64,000 nucleotides of DNA from Microtetraspora glauca. GTDB lineage: Bacteria; Actinomycetota; Actinomycetes; Streptosporangiales; Streptosporangiaceae. The translations under genes and the position numbers were made by a program. Shown here piece after piece: positions 44,100 through 53,500 of the stretch. The stretch covers positions 248,001 to 312,000 of the forward strand of contig BBYL01000011.1 of assembly GCA_001570385.1 (NCBI GenBank), given 5' to 3'. How positions within the stretch are numbered: the stretch's first letter is position 1; each line of letters starts with the position of its first letter. The notes under the pieces are model-generated. The model was not told the DNA's origin and ran no database searches. It saw only the letters and a list, made by a program, of their open reading frames with translations.

Positions 44100-46424
44100 A
44101 TGGTCAGGACCATCGCGGCGGGCCCGTCCATCGGCGGGGGAAGGCGCGCCGGACGGCATCGGAGATCCCGCCTGGCCCGGTGGGCGCCCGCGGCGCTCGC
44201 CCTCGTGTTCGCGGCCGCGGTGCTGGGGCTCAACGGTGTGTCGATCCGGGACCTCGCCGTCTTCGGGCTCTATCTCGCGCTGGCCCTCGCGCTCCCCGGC
44301 GTCCTGCTGGTCAGGGCGCTGTACGGAGCGGTCAGAGGTGATGGGAAGGACGCCGGCCGCACGGCGGGGGAGGAACTCGCCCTCGGCGTGACGCTGGGAT
44401 ACGCGATCGAGGTGCCCGCGTACATCGCCGCCCGCGCGGCGGGCCATCCGCTGCTCGTCCTGCTCTGGCCGGCGGCCGTCTACGCCGCCTTCCTGGCCGT
44501 CCCACGGCTGCGCCGCCACTGGAGGCGCGTGCCGCCGGGGCCCGCCGCGCCGCGGTGGTGGTCCTGGTTCCTCGCGCTGGTCGTCGTCTACCTCACCTGG
44601 TGGAGCGCCACGAGCTTCTTCGACGCGAACGCGTTGACCTGGCCCCGGGCCGGCGCCTCCCTCTTCGACATGCCCTACCACCTGGGCCTCGTCGGCGAGC
44701 TGAAGCACCACATGCCGCCGGAGGAGCCCACGGTCGCCGGTGAGCCGCTCCTCTACCACTGGTTCGTCTACGCCCACCTCGCGTCGTCGAGCTGGGTCAC
44801 GGGCATCGAGCCGATGGTGCTGCTCTTCCGCCTGGCCGTCCTGCCGATGTTGGCCGCCTTCGCCGCGCTCATCGGGATGATCGGGCACCGCGTCACCGGA
44901 TCGCGGGTCGCCGCGGCGCTCGCCGTCGCCGGAACCCTTTTCGTGTCCATGCCGCGCCTGTACGCCAACACCGACGGGCTGCTCCTGTGGAACGGCCTCC
45001 AGCCGAGCGGATGGGGCAGCCCGTCGCAGATGTTCGGGGCGCTGCTGTTCGCGGCCGTCGTGCTCGTGCTCGCCGACCTCCTGGAGGGGCGCGGCGGCCG
45101 GGGCGCGTGGGTCCTGCTGGCGGTCCTCCTGATCGCCGTCATGGGGGCCAAGGCCACCCATCTGCCGCTGCTCTTCGCCGGGCTGGTCGTGGTCGGCGCG
45201 GTGCGGGCGGTCCGGGACCGGCGTCCGCCGTGGGCCGTGCTCGCCACGCTCGGAATGACCGTCGCGTGCCTGGCCTTCGCGCAGGTCGTCCTGTACGGCG
45301 GCGGCCGCCAGGGGATGATCGTCGCCCCGCTGTCCTTCGTGCGCACGACGTGGGTGAAGCTCGCAGGGCTGGGCGACGCGGCGCAGCCGTCACCGGCCTC
45401 CCTCGCCGGGATGACCGCGGTCTACCTGATCTGCTGGGCGGTCACCTGGTGCGGGATCGCGGGGTTGTTGCGCCGCCCCCGGCTGCTCCTGGGGCCGCCC
45501 GTCGTCCTCATGCTCGGCATGTGCGCGGCGGGCGTCGGCGCCGTGCTCCTGCTGGGCAGCACCTACCTGAACGAGGGGTACTTCCTTCAGGCGATCTATC
45601 CGTACCTCGCGATCCTCTCGGCGTACGGGTTCCTGGTCGTGACGAAGGGGGAGCGGCCCTCGCGCTGGGCGGTCGCGGGCGCCGTCGCCTCGGGGCTGGT
45701 GGTCGCGCACCTGATCCGCGTGCTGTCCGGCGTCGTCGTCCCGCTGGGGCCGGGCCGTGCCGAGGCCGCGCTCTACCTGCCGTTCGCCGTCGTGTTCGCC
45801 GTCGCGATCCTCGCGGCCGCGGCCGCGTTCGCGCTGCGGCGGCGCAGGGTGCGCGCCTGGTCGCTCGCGCTGTCCATGGTCGCGGCCATGGGCGTCCCGG
45901 CGTCCTGGCAGGCGCGCGCGCTCGCGCTCGGCGACGACCCCGGAGCCGACCCCGCCGCGGCGCGGGTGGTCCACCCCGACAGGGAGAAGGTGCCGCGCGG
46001 CGCGCTCGCCGCCGGGCGGTGGCTGCGCGCCCACTCGCGGCCGGAGGACCTGGTCGCCACCAACGCGCACTGCGTCTGGGGCCGTGAGGACCCCTGCGAC
46101 AGCCGCCACTTCTGGGTGACCGCGCTGTCCGAGCGGCGCGCGCTGGTCGAGGGATGGGCGTACACGCTGACGAACATGGACCGCTGGCGGCCCGGCCAGT
46201 CGGTGCTGCGGCTCCCGTTCTGGGACTCCGAGCGCCTCCGGCTGAACGACGCGGCCTTCCGCCGCCCGTCGGCCGCGGCCTTCCAGTACCTGCGCGACCG
46301 CTTCGGGGTCCGCTGGCTCGTCGTCGAAGAGCGCCGGTCACCGCCGATCGGGGACGCCGCGAACCTGCGCTTCCGCTCCGGCGACTACGCGGTGTACCGG
46401 ATACCGGCCAAGCTGCCGAGGTGA
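44100..46424 (+). CDS. Large polytopic membrane protein, GT-C-like (paralogue D of four)
   Basis: A 774-residue member of the family of 17788-20136, 25572-27947 and 30039-32432, with a shorter N-terminus. Same order of blocks: VPRLRRHWR, PYHLGLVGELKHHMPP, AGEPLLYHWFVYAHLA, MGAKATHLPLL, RWLRAHSRPEDLVATNAHC, LSERRALVEGWAYTLTN and RFGVRWLVVEE. It is more GC-rich and appears the most diverged of the four. It follows the nucleotide-sugar dehydrogenase gene after 71 bases, so a uronic-acid-containing substrate is a reasonable guess. It is convergent with the SDR gene, 15 bases apart, and marks the right edge of the polysaccharide locus. Confidence 0.82.
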   Translation: MVRTIAAGPSIGGGRRAGRHRRSRLARWAPAALALVFAAAVLGLNGVSIRDLAVFGLYLALALALPGVLLVRALYGAVRGDGKDAGRTAGEELALGVTLGYAIEVPAYIAARAAGHPLLVLLWPAAVYAAFLAVPRLRRHWRRVPPGPAAPRWWSWFLALVVVYLTWWSATSFFDANALTWPRAGASLFDMPYHLGLVGELKHHMPPEEPTVAGEPLLYHWFVYAHLASSSWVTGIEPMVLLFRLAVLPMLAAFAALIGMIGHRVTGSRVAAALAVAGTLFVSMPRLYANTDGLLLWNGLQPSGWGSPSQMFGALLFAAVVLVLADLLEGRGGRGAWVLLAVLLIAVMGAKATHLPLLFAGLVVVGAVRAVRDRRPPWAVLATLGMTVACLAFAQVVLYGGGRQGMIVAPLSFVRTTWVKLAGLGDAAQPSPASLAGMTAVYLICWAVTWCGIAGLLRRPRLLLGPPVVLMLGMCAAGVGAVLLLGSTYLNEGYFLQAIYPYLAILSAYGFLVVTKGERPSRWAVAGAVASGLVVAHLIRVLSGVVVPLGPGRAEAALYLPFAVVFAVAILAAAAAFALRRRRVRAWSLALSMVAAMGVPASWQARALALGDDPGADPAAARVVHPDREKVPRGALAAGRWLRAHSRPEDLVATNAHCVWGREDPCDSRHFWVTALSERRALVEGWAYTLTNMDRWRPGQSVLRLPFWDSERLRLNDAAFRRPSAAAFQYLRDRFGVRWLVVEERRSPPIGDAANLRFRSGDYAVYRIPAKLPR

Positions 46425-46439
46425 CGGGGGCGGTCCGGG

Positions 46440-47192
46440 TCAGCGGCGCCCGATGCGGGCGGAGACCTGCCCGACGAGGTTCCGCGGGACGAGCTTGCCG
46501 ATCGACACGATCGCCTTGTAGCGGGCCGAGGGAACGCTGACCCTCCGGCCGCGGGCGAGGTCGCGCATCGCCTCGGCCACGACCCGGTCGGCCGACAACC
46601 ACAGGAAGCCCGGGATGCCGGACACGTCCATGGCGGCCCGCCGGTGGAACTCCGTACGGACGAATCCGGGACAGAGGGCCATGACGCGCACGTCGCGGTC
46701 GCCGGCCTCGGCGGCGACGGACTCGCTGAAGTTGACCACCCAGGCCTTGGACGCGCTGTAGGTGCCGCGGGTGAAGAACGCCGCCACCGACGCCACGTTG
46801 ATCACGGCTCCCCGGCCGCGTGCCCGCATCCCTGGCAGCGCGGCCAGCGTGAGCCGCAGCACCGCCTCGCAGTGGACCCGGAGCATGGTCACCTCCTCGT
46901 CCACGGGGACGTCGAGGAAAGCGCCGGGATGCCCGAACCCCGCGTTGTTGACCAGCAGGTCGACACCCCGCCTGAGGCGCTCCTCGACCTTCGTCACGCC
47001 CTCGTCGAGGGAGAGGTCGGCGGGCAGCACCTCCACCGCCACGCCGTACCGCTTGCGCAGCTCTCCCGCCGAGGCGGACAGACGGGCCGCGTCACGGGCG
47101 ACCAGCACGAGGGAGAAGCCGTCGGCGGCGAGGCGGCGGGCGAAGGCCGCGCCGATTCCGGCGGTCGCGCCGGTGATGAGTGCGGTGGGCAT
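46440..47192 (-). CDS. Short-chain dehydrogenase/reductase
   Basis: A 250-residue classical SDR. TGATAGIGAAFA (cofactor motif, residues 7-18), NNAGFG (82-87), catalytic Ser135 in INVASVAAF, and Tyr145/Lys149 in YSASK. VARDAARL after the second strand suggests NADP. The C-terminal region (about 195-250) has a DRVVAEAMRDLARGRR stretch seen in the DltE/YqjQ-like subfamily acting on hydrophobic substrates. Substrate unknown; it stands outside the polysaccharide operons. Confidence 0.88.
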   Translation of the reverse strand: MPTALITGATAGIGAAFARRLAADGFSLVLVARDAARLSASAGELRKRYGVAVEVLPADLSLDEGVTKVEERLRRGVDLLVNNAGFGHPGAFLDVPVDEEVTMLRVHCEAVLRLTLAALPGMRARGRGAVINVASVAAFFTRGTYSASKAWVVNFSESVAAEAGDRDVRVMALCPGFVRTEFHRRAAMDVSGIPGFLWLSADRVVAEAMRDLARGRRVSVPSARYKAIVSIGKLVPRNLVGQVSARIGRR

Positions 47193-47221
47193 GACGGCAG
47201 ACTAGTCCCAACGCCACAGAG

Positions 47222-47279
47222 CGGCGGCCCCGGCCGGCCCGCGACTCCTGGTGGGAGCGCGGGCCGGCCGGGGCCGCCG
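47222..47279 (-). terminator. Very strong hairpin downstream of the LmbE-like gene
   Basis: A perfect 22-base-pair GC-only inverted repeat (47222-47243 with 47258-47279) enclosing a 14-base loop. It lies 20 bases beyond the stop of the leftward PIG-L/LmbE gene and upstream of the SDR gene, so it should end that transcript. No U-tract is visible. Confidence 0.7.
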
Positions 47280-47299
47280 GATGTTCGTGACCGTTCGCC

Positions 47300-48010
47300 T
47301 CAGGCGGTGAACCGCAGGCAGGTGAAGGCTTCGGCCAGGGGCTGCCCGCATTGGACGCCGCGTACCGCGGCGAGGCCGCGGAGCGCCTCCTCAGAACGGG
47401 TATGGGGATGCGTTCGCCACTGACTCGCGTAACGCCGCAGCCCCTCGATCTTCTGATCGAGGTCGATCGGCTCGATGCCGACGTAGAAGTTGCGCGGCGA
47501 GATGCTCTCGCCGCTCCAGCCGTCCGCCACCTCCTCGTACATGAGGACGATGTCGGGTTGATGACGCTCATCCCGTGGCCCTGGCCGCAACGCGGTGATT
47601 CCCGCGTGCGCGACGCTCTTGTGGTCCTGGTTGTAACTGGTGATCTCCGGCAGCAGCACCACGGACGGGCGGATCTCGGAGAAGGAGAGCGGACTGTCGC
47701 GCTCGAGAAGGTCGATCAGACGCTGCCGCGGCAGATGGTCGAGCCGCAGGTGGTAGTCGCTGCCCCGCAGCGCGATGTGGTGGCCGTCCACACCGAAGTG
47801 CTTGACCACCTCCTCGATCTCGCGCTCGCGCTCCGACCCGGTGGACTGTCCCGCCTGCGAGAAATCTCTCGTGTCGCCGACGGTGACGAAGAGCACGAAT
47901 ACCTGTCCGCCCGATCGCTTCACCAGGTTGATGAGGCCACCGCAGCCCAGGAGTTCGTCGTCCGGATGCGGAGCGACCACCAGAAGCCGCTGGTCCGTCC
48001 AGTTGATCAT
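47300..48010 (-). CDS. PIG-L/LmbE family zinc deacetylase
   Basis: A 236-residue deacetylase. The zinc motif is intact as VVAPHPDDELLGCGG near the N-terminus, with the later histidine in TSYNQDHKSVAH. Family members deacetylate GlcNAc-containing small molecules such as mycothiol precursors, bacillithiol precursors and antibiotic intermediates. GGGGAA precedes the ATG. It follows a methyltransferase gene after 39 bases, suggesting a two-gene operon for modification of one sugar or small molecule. The motif differs from MshB context, so I do not call it mshB. Confidence 0.88.
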   Translation of the reverse strand: MINWTDQRLLVVAPHPDDELLGCGGLINLVKRSGGQVFVLFVTVGDTRDFSQAGQSTGSEREREIEEVVKHFGVDGHHIALRGSDYHLRLDHLPRQRLIDLLERDSPLSFSEIRPSVVLLPEITSYNQDHKSVAHAGITALRPGPRDERHQPDIVLMYEEVADGWSGESISPRNFYVGIEPIDLDQKIEGLRRYASQWRTHPHTRSEEALRGLAAVRGVQCGQPLAEAFTCLRFTA

Positions 48011-48049
48011 GATGTTCCCCGTGTGATCTGTAGTAGAGGGTGGCGCCGC

Positions 48050-48823
48050 TCAGGCGGACTTCGTGGCCACCACCGCGACCATCTCCTTGGACACCGGCAT
48101 CGCACCGCTCGGAGGGCAGTACGCCTTGAGGTCGTCGAGCGAGTGGCCTTCGCGCTCGGCGATCTCCTCGTAGAGCAGGGTCGAGCAGAAGTAGCGGAGG
48201 AACTCGTCCCGGTTCGGAAAGGTCAGCACGGAATTGATGACCTCTGCCCGGACGCTGCCGAACATTCCCAGAGCGAGAGGCAGGAACTCGTTGACGATCC
48301 GCTCCGATCGACGCAGTGTCTTCTCGTCCGCTTTCCGCCCGGTCACCTTCTCGTTGAATTCGTAGAGCTCTGCCACATTGTTGGCAGTAGGCCCGATCAT
48401 GACGAGTTCGCCGTTTTTGTCGAGCACACGATGCAGTTCACGGAGGGTGAATTCCGCGTCCCTGGCGTTGTATACGGCGAAAGTCACCATGCAGAGGTCG
48501 AACGCGCCGTCCTCGAAGGGCAGGGCGTCATCCATGGAGCCGACGCGCAGGGAAAGGTTCTCCACGTCCAGGTAGCGAGCCTTGGCCCGGTTGATCAGCG
48601 CTTCGTCCCGGTCGGCGCCGGTGACCGTTCCATCGTCGCCGACGTGTCGCAGGTAGAGGTCGATGTGGTTCCCGTCGCCGCACCCGAGGTCGAGAACGTT
48701 CACGCGTGGGCGATGGCCGAGGAAATCGTCGATCCAGTCGGTGATATCGAAGTTGCCGAACAGCTTGTGCGCGCGTATACGGCTTGTCAGGCGATCCTGG
48801 GTTTCGTGGTAGCTGATATCCAT
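48050..48823 (-). CDS. SAM-dependent methyltransferase
   Basis: A 257-residue class I methyltransferase with motif I VLDLGCGDGNHIDLY near residue 43, followed by VTGADRDEALI, FDLCMVTFAVYNARD and LDKNGELVMIGP. I chose ATG 48823 because AAGGAGGGG lies 8 bases upstream; an ATG ten codons earlier lacks this. First gene of a pair with the LmbE-like deacetylase. Substrate unknown. Confidence 0.87.
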   Translation of the reverse strand: MDISYHETQDRLTSRIRAHKLFGNFDITDWIDDFLGHRPRVNVLDLGCGDGNHIDLYLRHVGDDGTVTGADRDEALINRAKARYLDVENLSLRVGSMDDALPFEDGAFDLCMVTFAVYNARDAEFTLRELHRVLDKNGELVMIGPTANNVAELYEFNEKVTGRKADEKTLRRSERIVNEFLPLALGMFGSVRAEVINSVLTFPNRDEFLRYFCSTLLYEEIAEREGHSLDDLKAYCPPSGAMPVSKEMVAVVATKSA

Positions 48824-49118
48824 TTCGGTACCCCTCCTTGGATCGATGGTCATGCGTCTTCGCGCACGCCTGTCCGCATTGGATCGCTCCGCTGCTTTTC
48901 AGTCAAGGAGGTGGTGCCGAGGTGTGTCGCCGGGTGGTGACGCCCCTGTTCCGGTCGGCGATTGATTCGGTCGACCGCGGAAAAGGCGGACACGGCCGCA
49001 TCGAGTTATTTCCGAAACACAATGAGGATACGAGCGCGGACTGTTGTGGCACACCGTCCGGAGCCGCGCCGGCCGGCGTCCGGCGCGCGGGTTCGCCGGG
49101 CGGGGACCGGTCCAGGCG
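48824..49118. other. Intergenic stretch, nothing recognised
   Basis: The 295 bases contain the promoter and ribosome-binding site of the methyltransferase gene. I see no further gene, strong hairpin or repeat. Confidence 0.4.
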
Positions 49119-49496
49119 TCAATCCCCTGCCGACCGCTCGATCAGCTCCTCGACCTGGGAGTTGAGCCGGGCGCCGCGCGGCCAGCCGGCGTAGTGGGTC
49201 AGGAACACGACGACCTCGCGGAGCTCCGTGGGGGTCAGCTCCCCGGTGCGCAGCGCGGTGTCGAGCTGGACGCGCAGGGCGTCGTCGAGCCCCTGGCCGA
49301 CGAGCAGGCCGAGCAGCAGCAACCGCCGCTCCCTGACCGAGAGCACGTCGCGCGACCAGATCTCGGCGAACAGATGCTCCACCGTCATCCCGAAGAACTC
49401 GCCGGGCGCGTCGTCGGGATGGTCCCATCCGTTCACGCGCTTCATGATCTCCAGTCCGCGAGCCCAACGGTCAAGGTCGTCCACGCTGTCGCTCAT
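49119..49496 (-). CDS. Carboxymuconolactone decarboxylase family protein
   Basis: A 125-residue all-helical protein of the CMD/AhpD superfamily: FFGMTVEHLFAEIWSRDVLS and LRTGELTPTELREVVVFLTHYAGWPRG follow the gamma-carboxymuconolactone decarboxylase pattern. The AhpD-type CxxC pair is absent, so alkylhydroperoxidase activity is unlikely and a decarboxylase-like or unknown role is more probable. The gene is alone; no protocatechuate-pathway genes are nearby. Confidence 0.85.
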   Translation of the reverse strand: MSDSVDDLDRWARGLEIMKRVNGWDHPDDAPGEFFGMTVEHLFAEIWSRDVLSVRERRLLLLGLLVGQGLDDALRVQLDTALRTGELTPTELREVVVFLTHYAGWPRGARLNSQVEELIERSAGD

Positions 49497-49825
49497 AGAA
49501 GTGCTCCAAGTCCGTCGGCTGTGCGTCTGTGGCGAGCCCGGCGAGCGGCACCCCCGCCCCCTCCATCCTTGGCCACTTCGCGCGCTCGCGATAGGTCATT
49601 TTTCGTCGCGCTCTCCGATCTGTAGCACTATCTCACGCGATCAGTCATCCCCTGTTACATGATCGAGTTGACGCGTTCATCGTTTAGTGGTGGATAACAG
49701 GCAAAGCCAAGATATGGCCAAGATTTGGGCAAGATTTCCCAGATGACCATCGCCGATGTCGAGATGGATACTCGGAAAACGGGCACTACTACCTCGTACA
49801 CCCGCAAAGCGGAGGTTGGGCCCTG
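49497..49825. other. Divergent intergenic region with phased direct repeats
   Basis: This 329-base region lies between the CMD-family gene and the lipoprotein gene. It is notably AT-richer than its surroundings from 49600 to 49800 and carries three 11-base direct repeats at 49706-49738. A GGAGG at 49811-49815 serves the GTG at 49826. No coding sequence is seen. Confidence 0.45.
49706..49738 (+). repeat. Three tandem 11-base direct repeats upstream of the lipoprotein gene
   Basis: GCCAAGATATG, GCCAAGATTTG and GGCAAGATTTC follow each other without spacers. The 11-base period equals one helical turn and is the arrangement bound by OmpR/PhoB-family response regulators, such as the PHO boxes of actinomycetes. 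Its position about 90-120 bases upstream of the lipoprotein/FtsH-like operon suits an activator site. Confidence 0.55.
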
Positions 49826-50530
49826 GTGGAAAGATCGCGGGTTAGGTCCGGAATGGTGGCGGTAACGACAGCCTCCGCACTGCTCACAGGGCTGTCAGGC
49901 TGCGCCGGCTCCCAGTTCACGTACGTACGTGACGACGACGGAGCGACATACTTCAAAGTCCCTTCGGAATGGCGCAAGGTCGATCAGGCGTCGCTCGACA
50001 ACAAGGTCTTCGGCGACCTCCAGTCCGAGACCGCGCGGCTCCAGAAACAGCTCACCTGGACGGTCGGGTTCGACGCCCACTCACGGCCGTCCGCCGACCA
50101 CCTGCTGGTCCCCGGCTCACTGGTCGAGGACCAGCCGTTCGTCATGGCGAAGGTGCAGACCCTCACCCCGTCACAGCGGAACGAGGTGTCGCTCAACGTG
50201 CTGCGCAACTCCTCCGGTCTCCCCGTCGCGCTCAGCACCGAGGCACGGCAGCAGCTCGAATCGTCGTCCGCCTCGCCGTTCAAGGACTTCGAGCTGCTGA
50301 CCGACCAGGTGCTGCCGGTGAAGGACGGTGTCCGCGGAATCCGGGCGATCTTCAACTACCGCCTGCTCGGCGGGCCGGTCCAGACGTTCGACGAGACGGC
50401 CTACCTCTCCGCCGACGGCACGCACGTGTCCACGCTGCTGATCCGCTGTACGGCCGCCTGTTACAGGAAGCGGACCAAGGAGATCGACCAAGTCGCGCAG
50501 TCCTTCAAGGTCAAGCGACTCACCTCGTGA
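49826..50530 (+). CDS. Predicted lipoprotein
   Basis: A 234-residue exported protein with a lipobox LTGLSGC at the end of a short signal peptide (about residues 20-26), then a globular domain of unknown fold rich in beta-type sequence. GTG 49826 has GGAGG 10 bases upstream. It precedes the FtsH-like gene by 13 bases, so the two are probably cotranscribed; the lipoprotein may act outside the membrane with that protease. No homologue is recognised from the sequence. Confidence 0.8.
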   Translation: MERSRVRSGMVAVTTASALLTGLSGCAGSQFTYVRDDDGATYFKVPSEWRKVDQASLDNKVFGDLQSETARLQKQLTWTVGFDAHSRPSADHLLVPGSLVEDQPFVMAKVQTLTPSQRNEVSLNVLRNSSGLPVALSTEARQQLESSSASPFKDFELLTDQVLPVKDGVRGIRAIFNYRLLGGPVQTFDETAYLSADGTHVSTLLIRCTAACYRKRTKEIDQVAQSFKVKRLTS

Positions 50531-50543
50531 AGGAGCCCCTCAG

Positions 50544-53500
50544 ATGAACACGGCACACCAGCCCGAGGGGCTGCGCGAACCCGGCTCGGGCCCCGTGGAC
50601 CGCGACCCGCTGACCAGGAAACGGCTTCCCTTCTGGGACCGGGCCAAGTTCCTGGTCCTGCTCGCGGTGCTGTTCGGCGTCCTGGTGATGAACACCTACG
50701 GCAGCTTCCCCGGGATCATCCCGGTGCGGGACGCGGTCACCAAGACGGCTGAGGAGTCCACCTGGATCCTGTGGCTGGCGGGCCTGGAGCTGATCAGGCA
50801 ACTCCACTTCCTGATCAGCGAGAGGTCCGCCGGATACCACCGGTTCTGGACGAAGAAGGTCTTCGGCGGATGGAACCGCTGGACCCGCCGCAGGTTCAGC
50901 GACTGGACCCGCTTCCGGCTGGCCCGGGCGCTGAAGTGGACGATCTGGATCGCCGTCATCGCCGTCGTGCTCGGCAAGCTGGGGGACACCTCGCCCCTGG
51001 AGGCACTGATCCAGGCGCCGGCCCAGGCGGTGGGATATCTCCCGACGGTCCTGCAGGTCCTCCTCTACATGCTGCTGGCCGTCGGCCAGTTCGCCGCCAT
51101 CTTCTGGTTCCTCTCACGCGGCGGCGTGGACGTCTACTTCCCCGACGACATCAAGACGCGCTTCGCCGACGTGTGGGGCCAGGACCATGTGGTCGAGCGG
51201 GTCAAGGAGAACATCGTCTTCCTCGAGCGGCCCGACGAGATCGAGGACAAGGGCGGCTACGTCCCGAGCGGCATCCTCCTGTGGGGCCCTCCCGGCACCG
51301 GAAAGACCCTCATGGCCGAGGCGGTCGCCGGCTCGACCGGCAAGCCGTACGTCTTCGTGGACCCCGGCGCGTTCATCAACATGTTCTTCGGCGTGGGCGT
51401 GCTGAAGGTCAAGTCGTTGTTCAGGAAGCTCCGCAAGCTGGCGCTGCGCTACGGCGGGGTGATCGTCTTCTTCGACGAGGCCGACTCCCTCGGCAACCGG
51501 GGCGCGCTGGCCTCCGGCGGGCCGGGCGGATGGGGCCGGGCCGTCCCCGCGCCCTTCCAGCAGGTGGGATGCAACGGCTTCTCCTACCTCGACCAGGAGA
51601 CCCGATGGCTGCTCGGCCGCAACGCGGTCGGTCACGGGCAGGGTCACGGGCAGGGTCACGGGCGGGGGCAGGCGGAGGCGGCCGCCCCGGTCTCCAGGAC
51701 CGGCGCCCTCGTCAGCCGCCTGGTCTACGGCGCCGGCATGGGCGGCGGCGGTGGCGGCATGGGCACGCTGCAGGCGTTGCTCACCGAGATCTCCGGCCTG
51801 AAGAAGCCGCGCGGGTTCGTCAACCGGCACGTGCGGCGGCTGCTCGGCATGCGTCCCAAGCCGCCGCCGAAGTACCGCATCCTGATCATGATGGCGACCA
51901 ACCTGCCCGAGGCGCTGGACGAGGCGCTGCTGCGGCCGGGCCGGATCGACCGCATCTACAAGGTCGGCTATCCGTCGAAGGACGGCCGGATCCGCACCTA
52001 CAAGGGATACTTCGACAAGGTGCGGCACGAGCTGACCGACGAGCAGGTCGACAAGCTGGCCACGATCACTCCGTACGCCACCGGCGCGACCATCAAGGAC
52101 CTCGTCAACGAGTCGCTGATCACCGCGATCAGGGACGGCCGGGACGTGATCACCTGGTCCGACGTGATGCGGGCCAAGCGGCTCAAGCAGCTCGGGCCCC
52201 CGGAGGACGTCGAGTACATCGAGAGGGAACGGCACGCGGTGGCCGTGCACGAGGCGTGCCACGCCGTCGTGGCCTACCGCACCCGGCACCACCTGGAGAT
52301 CGACCTCGCGACCATCGAGAAGGGCGCCGACTACCTCGGCATGGTCTCCAGCATCAAGCCGGAGGACCAGTTCACCAGGTGGAAGTCGGAGTACGAGGCC
52401 GACATCATGGTCTCCCTCGCCTCGCTGGCGGGCGAGCGGATGTTCTTCGGCGAGGACAACTCCTCCGGCGTCTCCGGCGACCTCCAGTCGGCCACGCTGC
52501 TGACCGGGCTGATGGAGGCGCACTGGGGCATGGGCATCGGCGTCGCGTCGCTGCCCGCCCTGCAGGACCTCGGCATCCGTGAGGGCAGGGCCCAGAATCC
52601 GCCCGGCCAGGGCGGAGGCATCGGCTTCCTTGGCACGCCCAGGTCGCCGGGGAACGATCTGACGCCCGACATGCTCCCGGAGCGCATCGAGTTCAACCTG
52701 AACCAGCTGCTGGAGAAGACCGCCGAACTGCTCAGGGACAACCGCCGCGAGGTGCTGAGCGTCGCGCACGCCCTGGAGCACCACAAGACGCTCAACGGCG
52801 ACGACGTGGTCGCGGTCATCGAGAAGACCCGCGGGCCGCTCGTGGACGGCACCGTCTACGGCTCCGACGAGTTCTTCGAGGAGATCGAGGCGTACCACAC
52901 GGCGGCGGCGGACGCGCACCGGAGCCACAGCGCCGTCCCGGTGGAGCTGCCGGCGCCCGGACGGGTGCTGGAGCTCGAACCGTCGGCCGTCGTCGCGGCC
53001 GCGCGCCCGGCCTCCGCCGGCCCCGGAACGCCGGGGCCGGGGTCGCCCGGGTCGCTTGGACCGCCTGGGTCGTCCGCAGCGTCCGCGTCTGTGCCGCCCG
53101 GTTCGCCGAGCTTCGCGCCTCCACGGGCCGACGACCCGTACGAGCCGCACCCCATGACGACCGGCATGTCTCCCGGCGTGCCGGTGCGGGTCGCGACGAA
53201 CGGCTGGGTCAACGGCGTCGTCCAGCCGGACCTCGTGCCGCGGAACGGGTCTGTACCCGACGCTCACTCGGAACCGGCGATCCCGCCGCCGGGGGCGCCG
53301 CGCGGCAGGTCGCACGGCCTGCTGTGGGCGGCCATCGGCGGGATCATCGCGCTGGTCGTCATCGCCCTGCTCGGCGCGGCGCTCCTGCAGGGCGGCGCCG
53401 CCGGGGCCATGGAGGAGGCGGCGAAGGGCGTCTCGCCGGGAACCGCCCTGGTGCTGTTCCTCGCGCTCCTCGGCGTCCTCGGCCTGATCGTGGTCGCCGT

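Noticed and set aside
51114..53315. 733-codon minus-strand frame opposite the FtsH-like gene
   Set aside because: Antisense shadow of a gene with Walker and HEACH motifs; no start context or domain.
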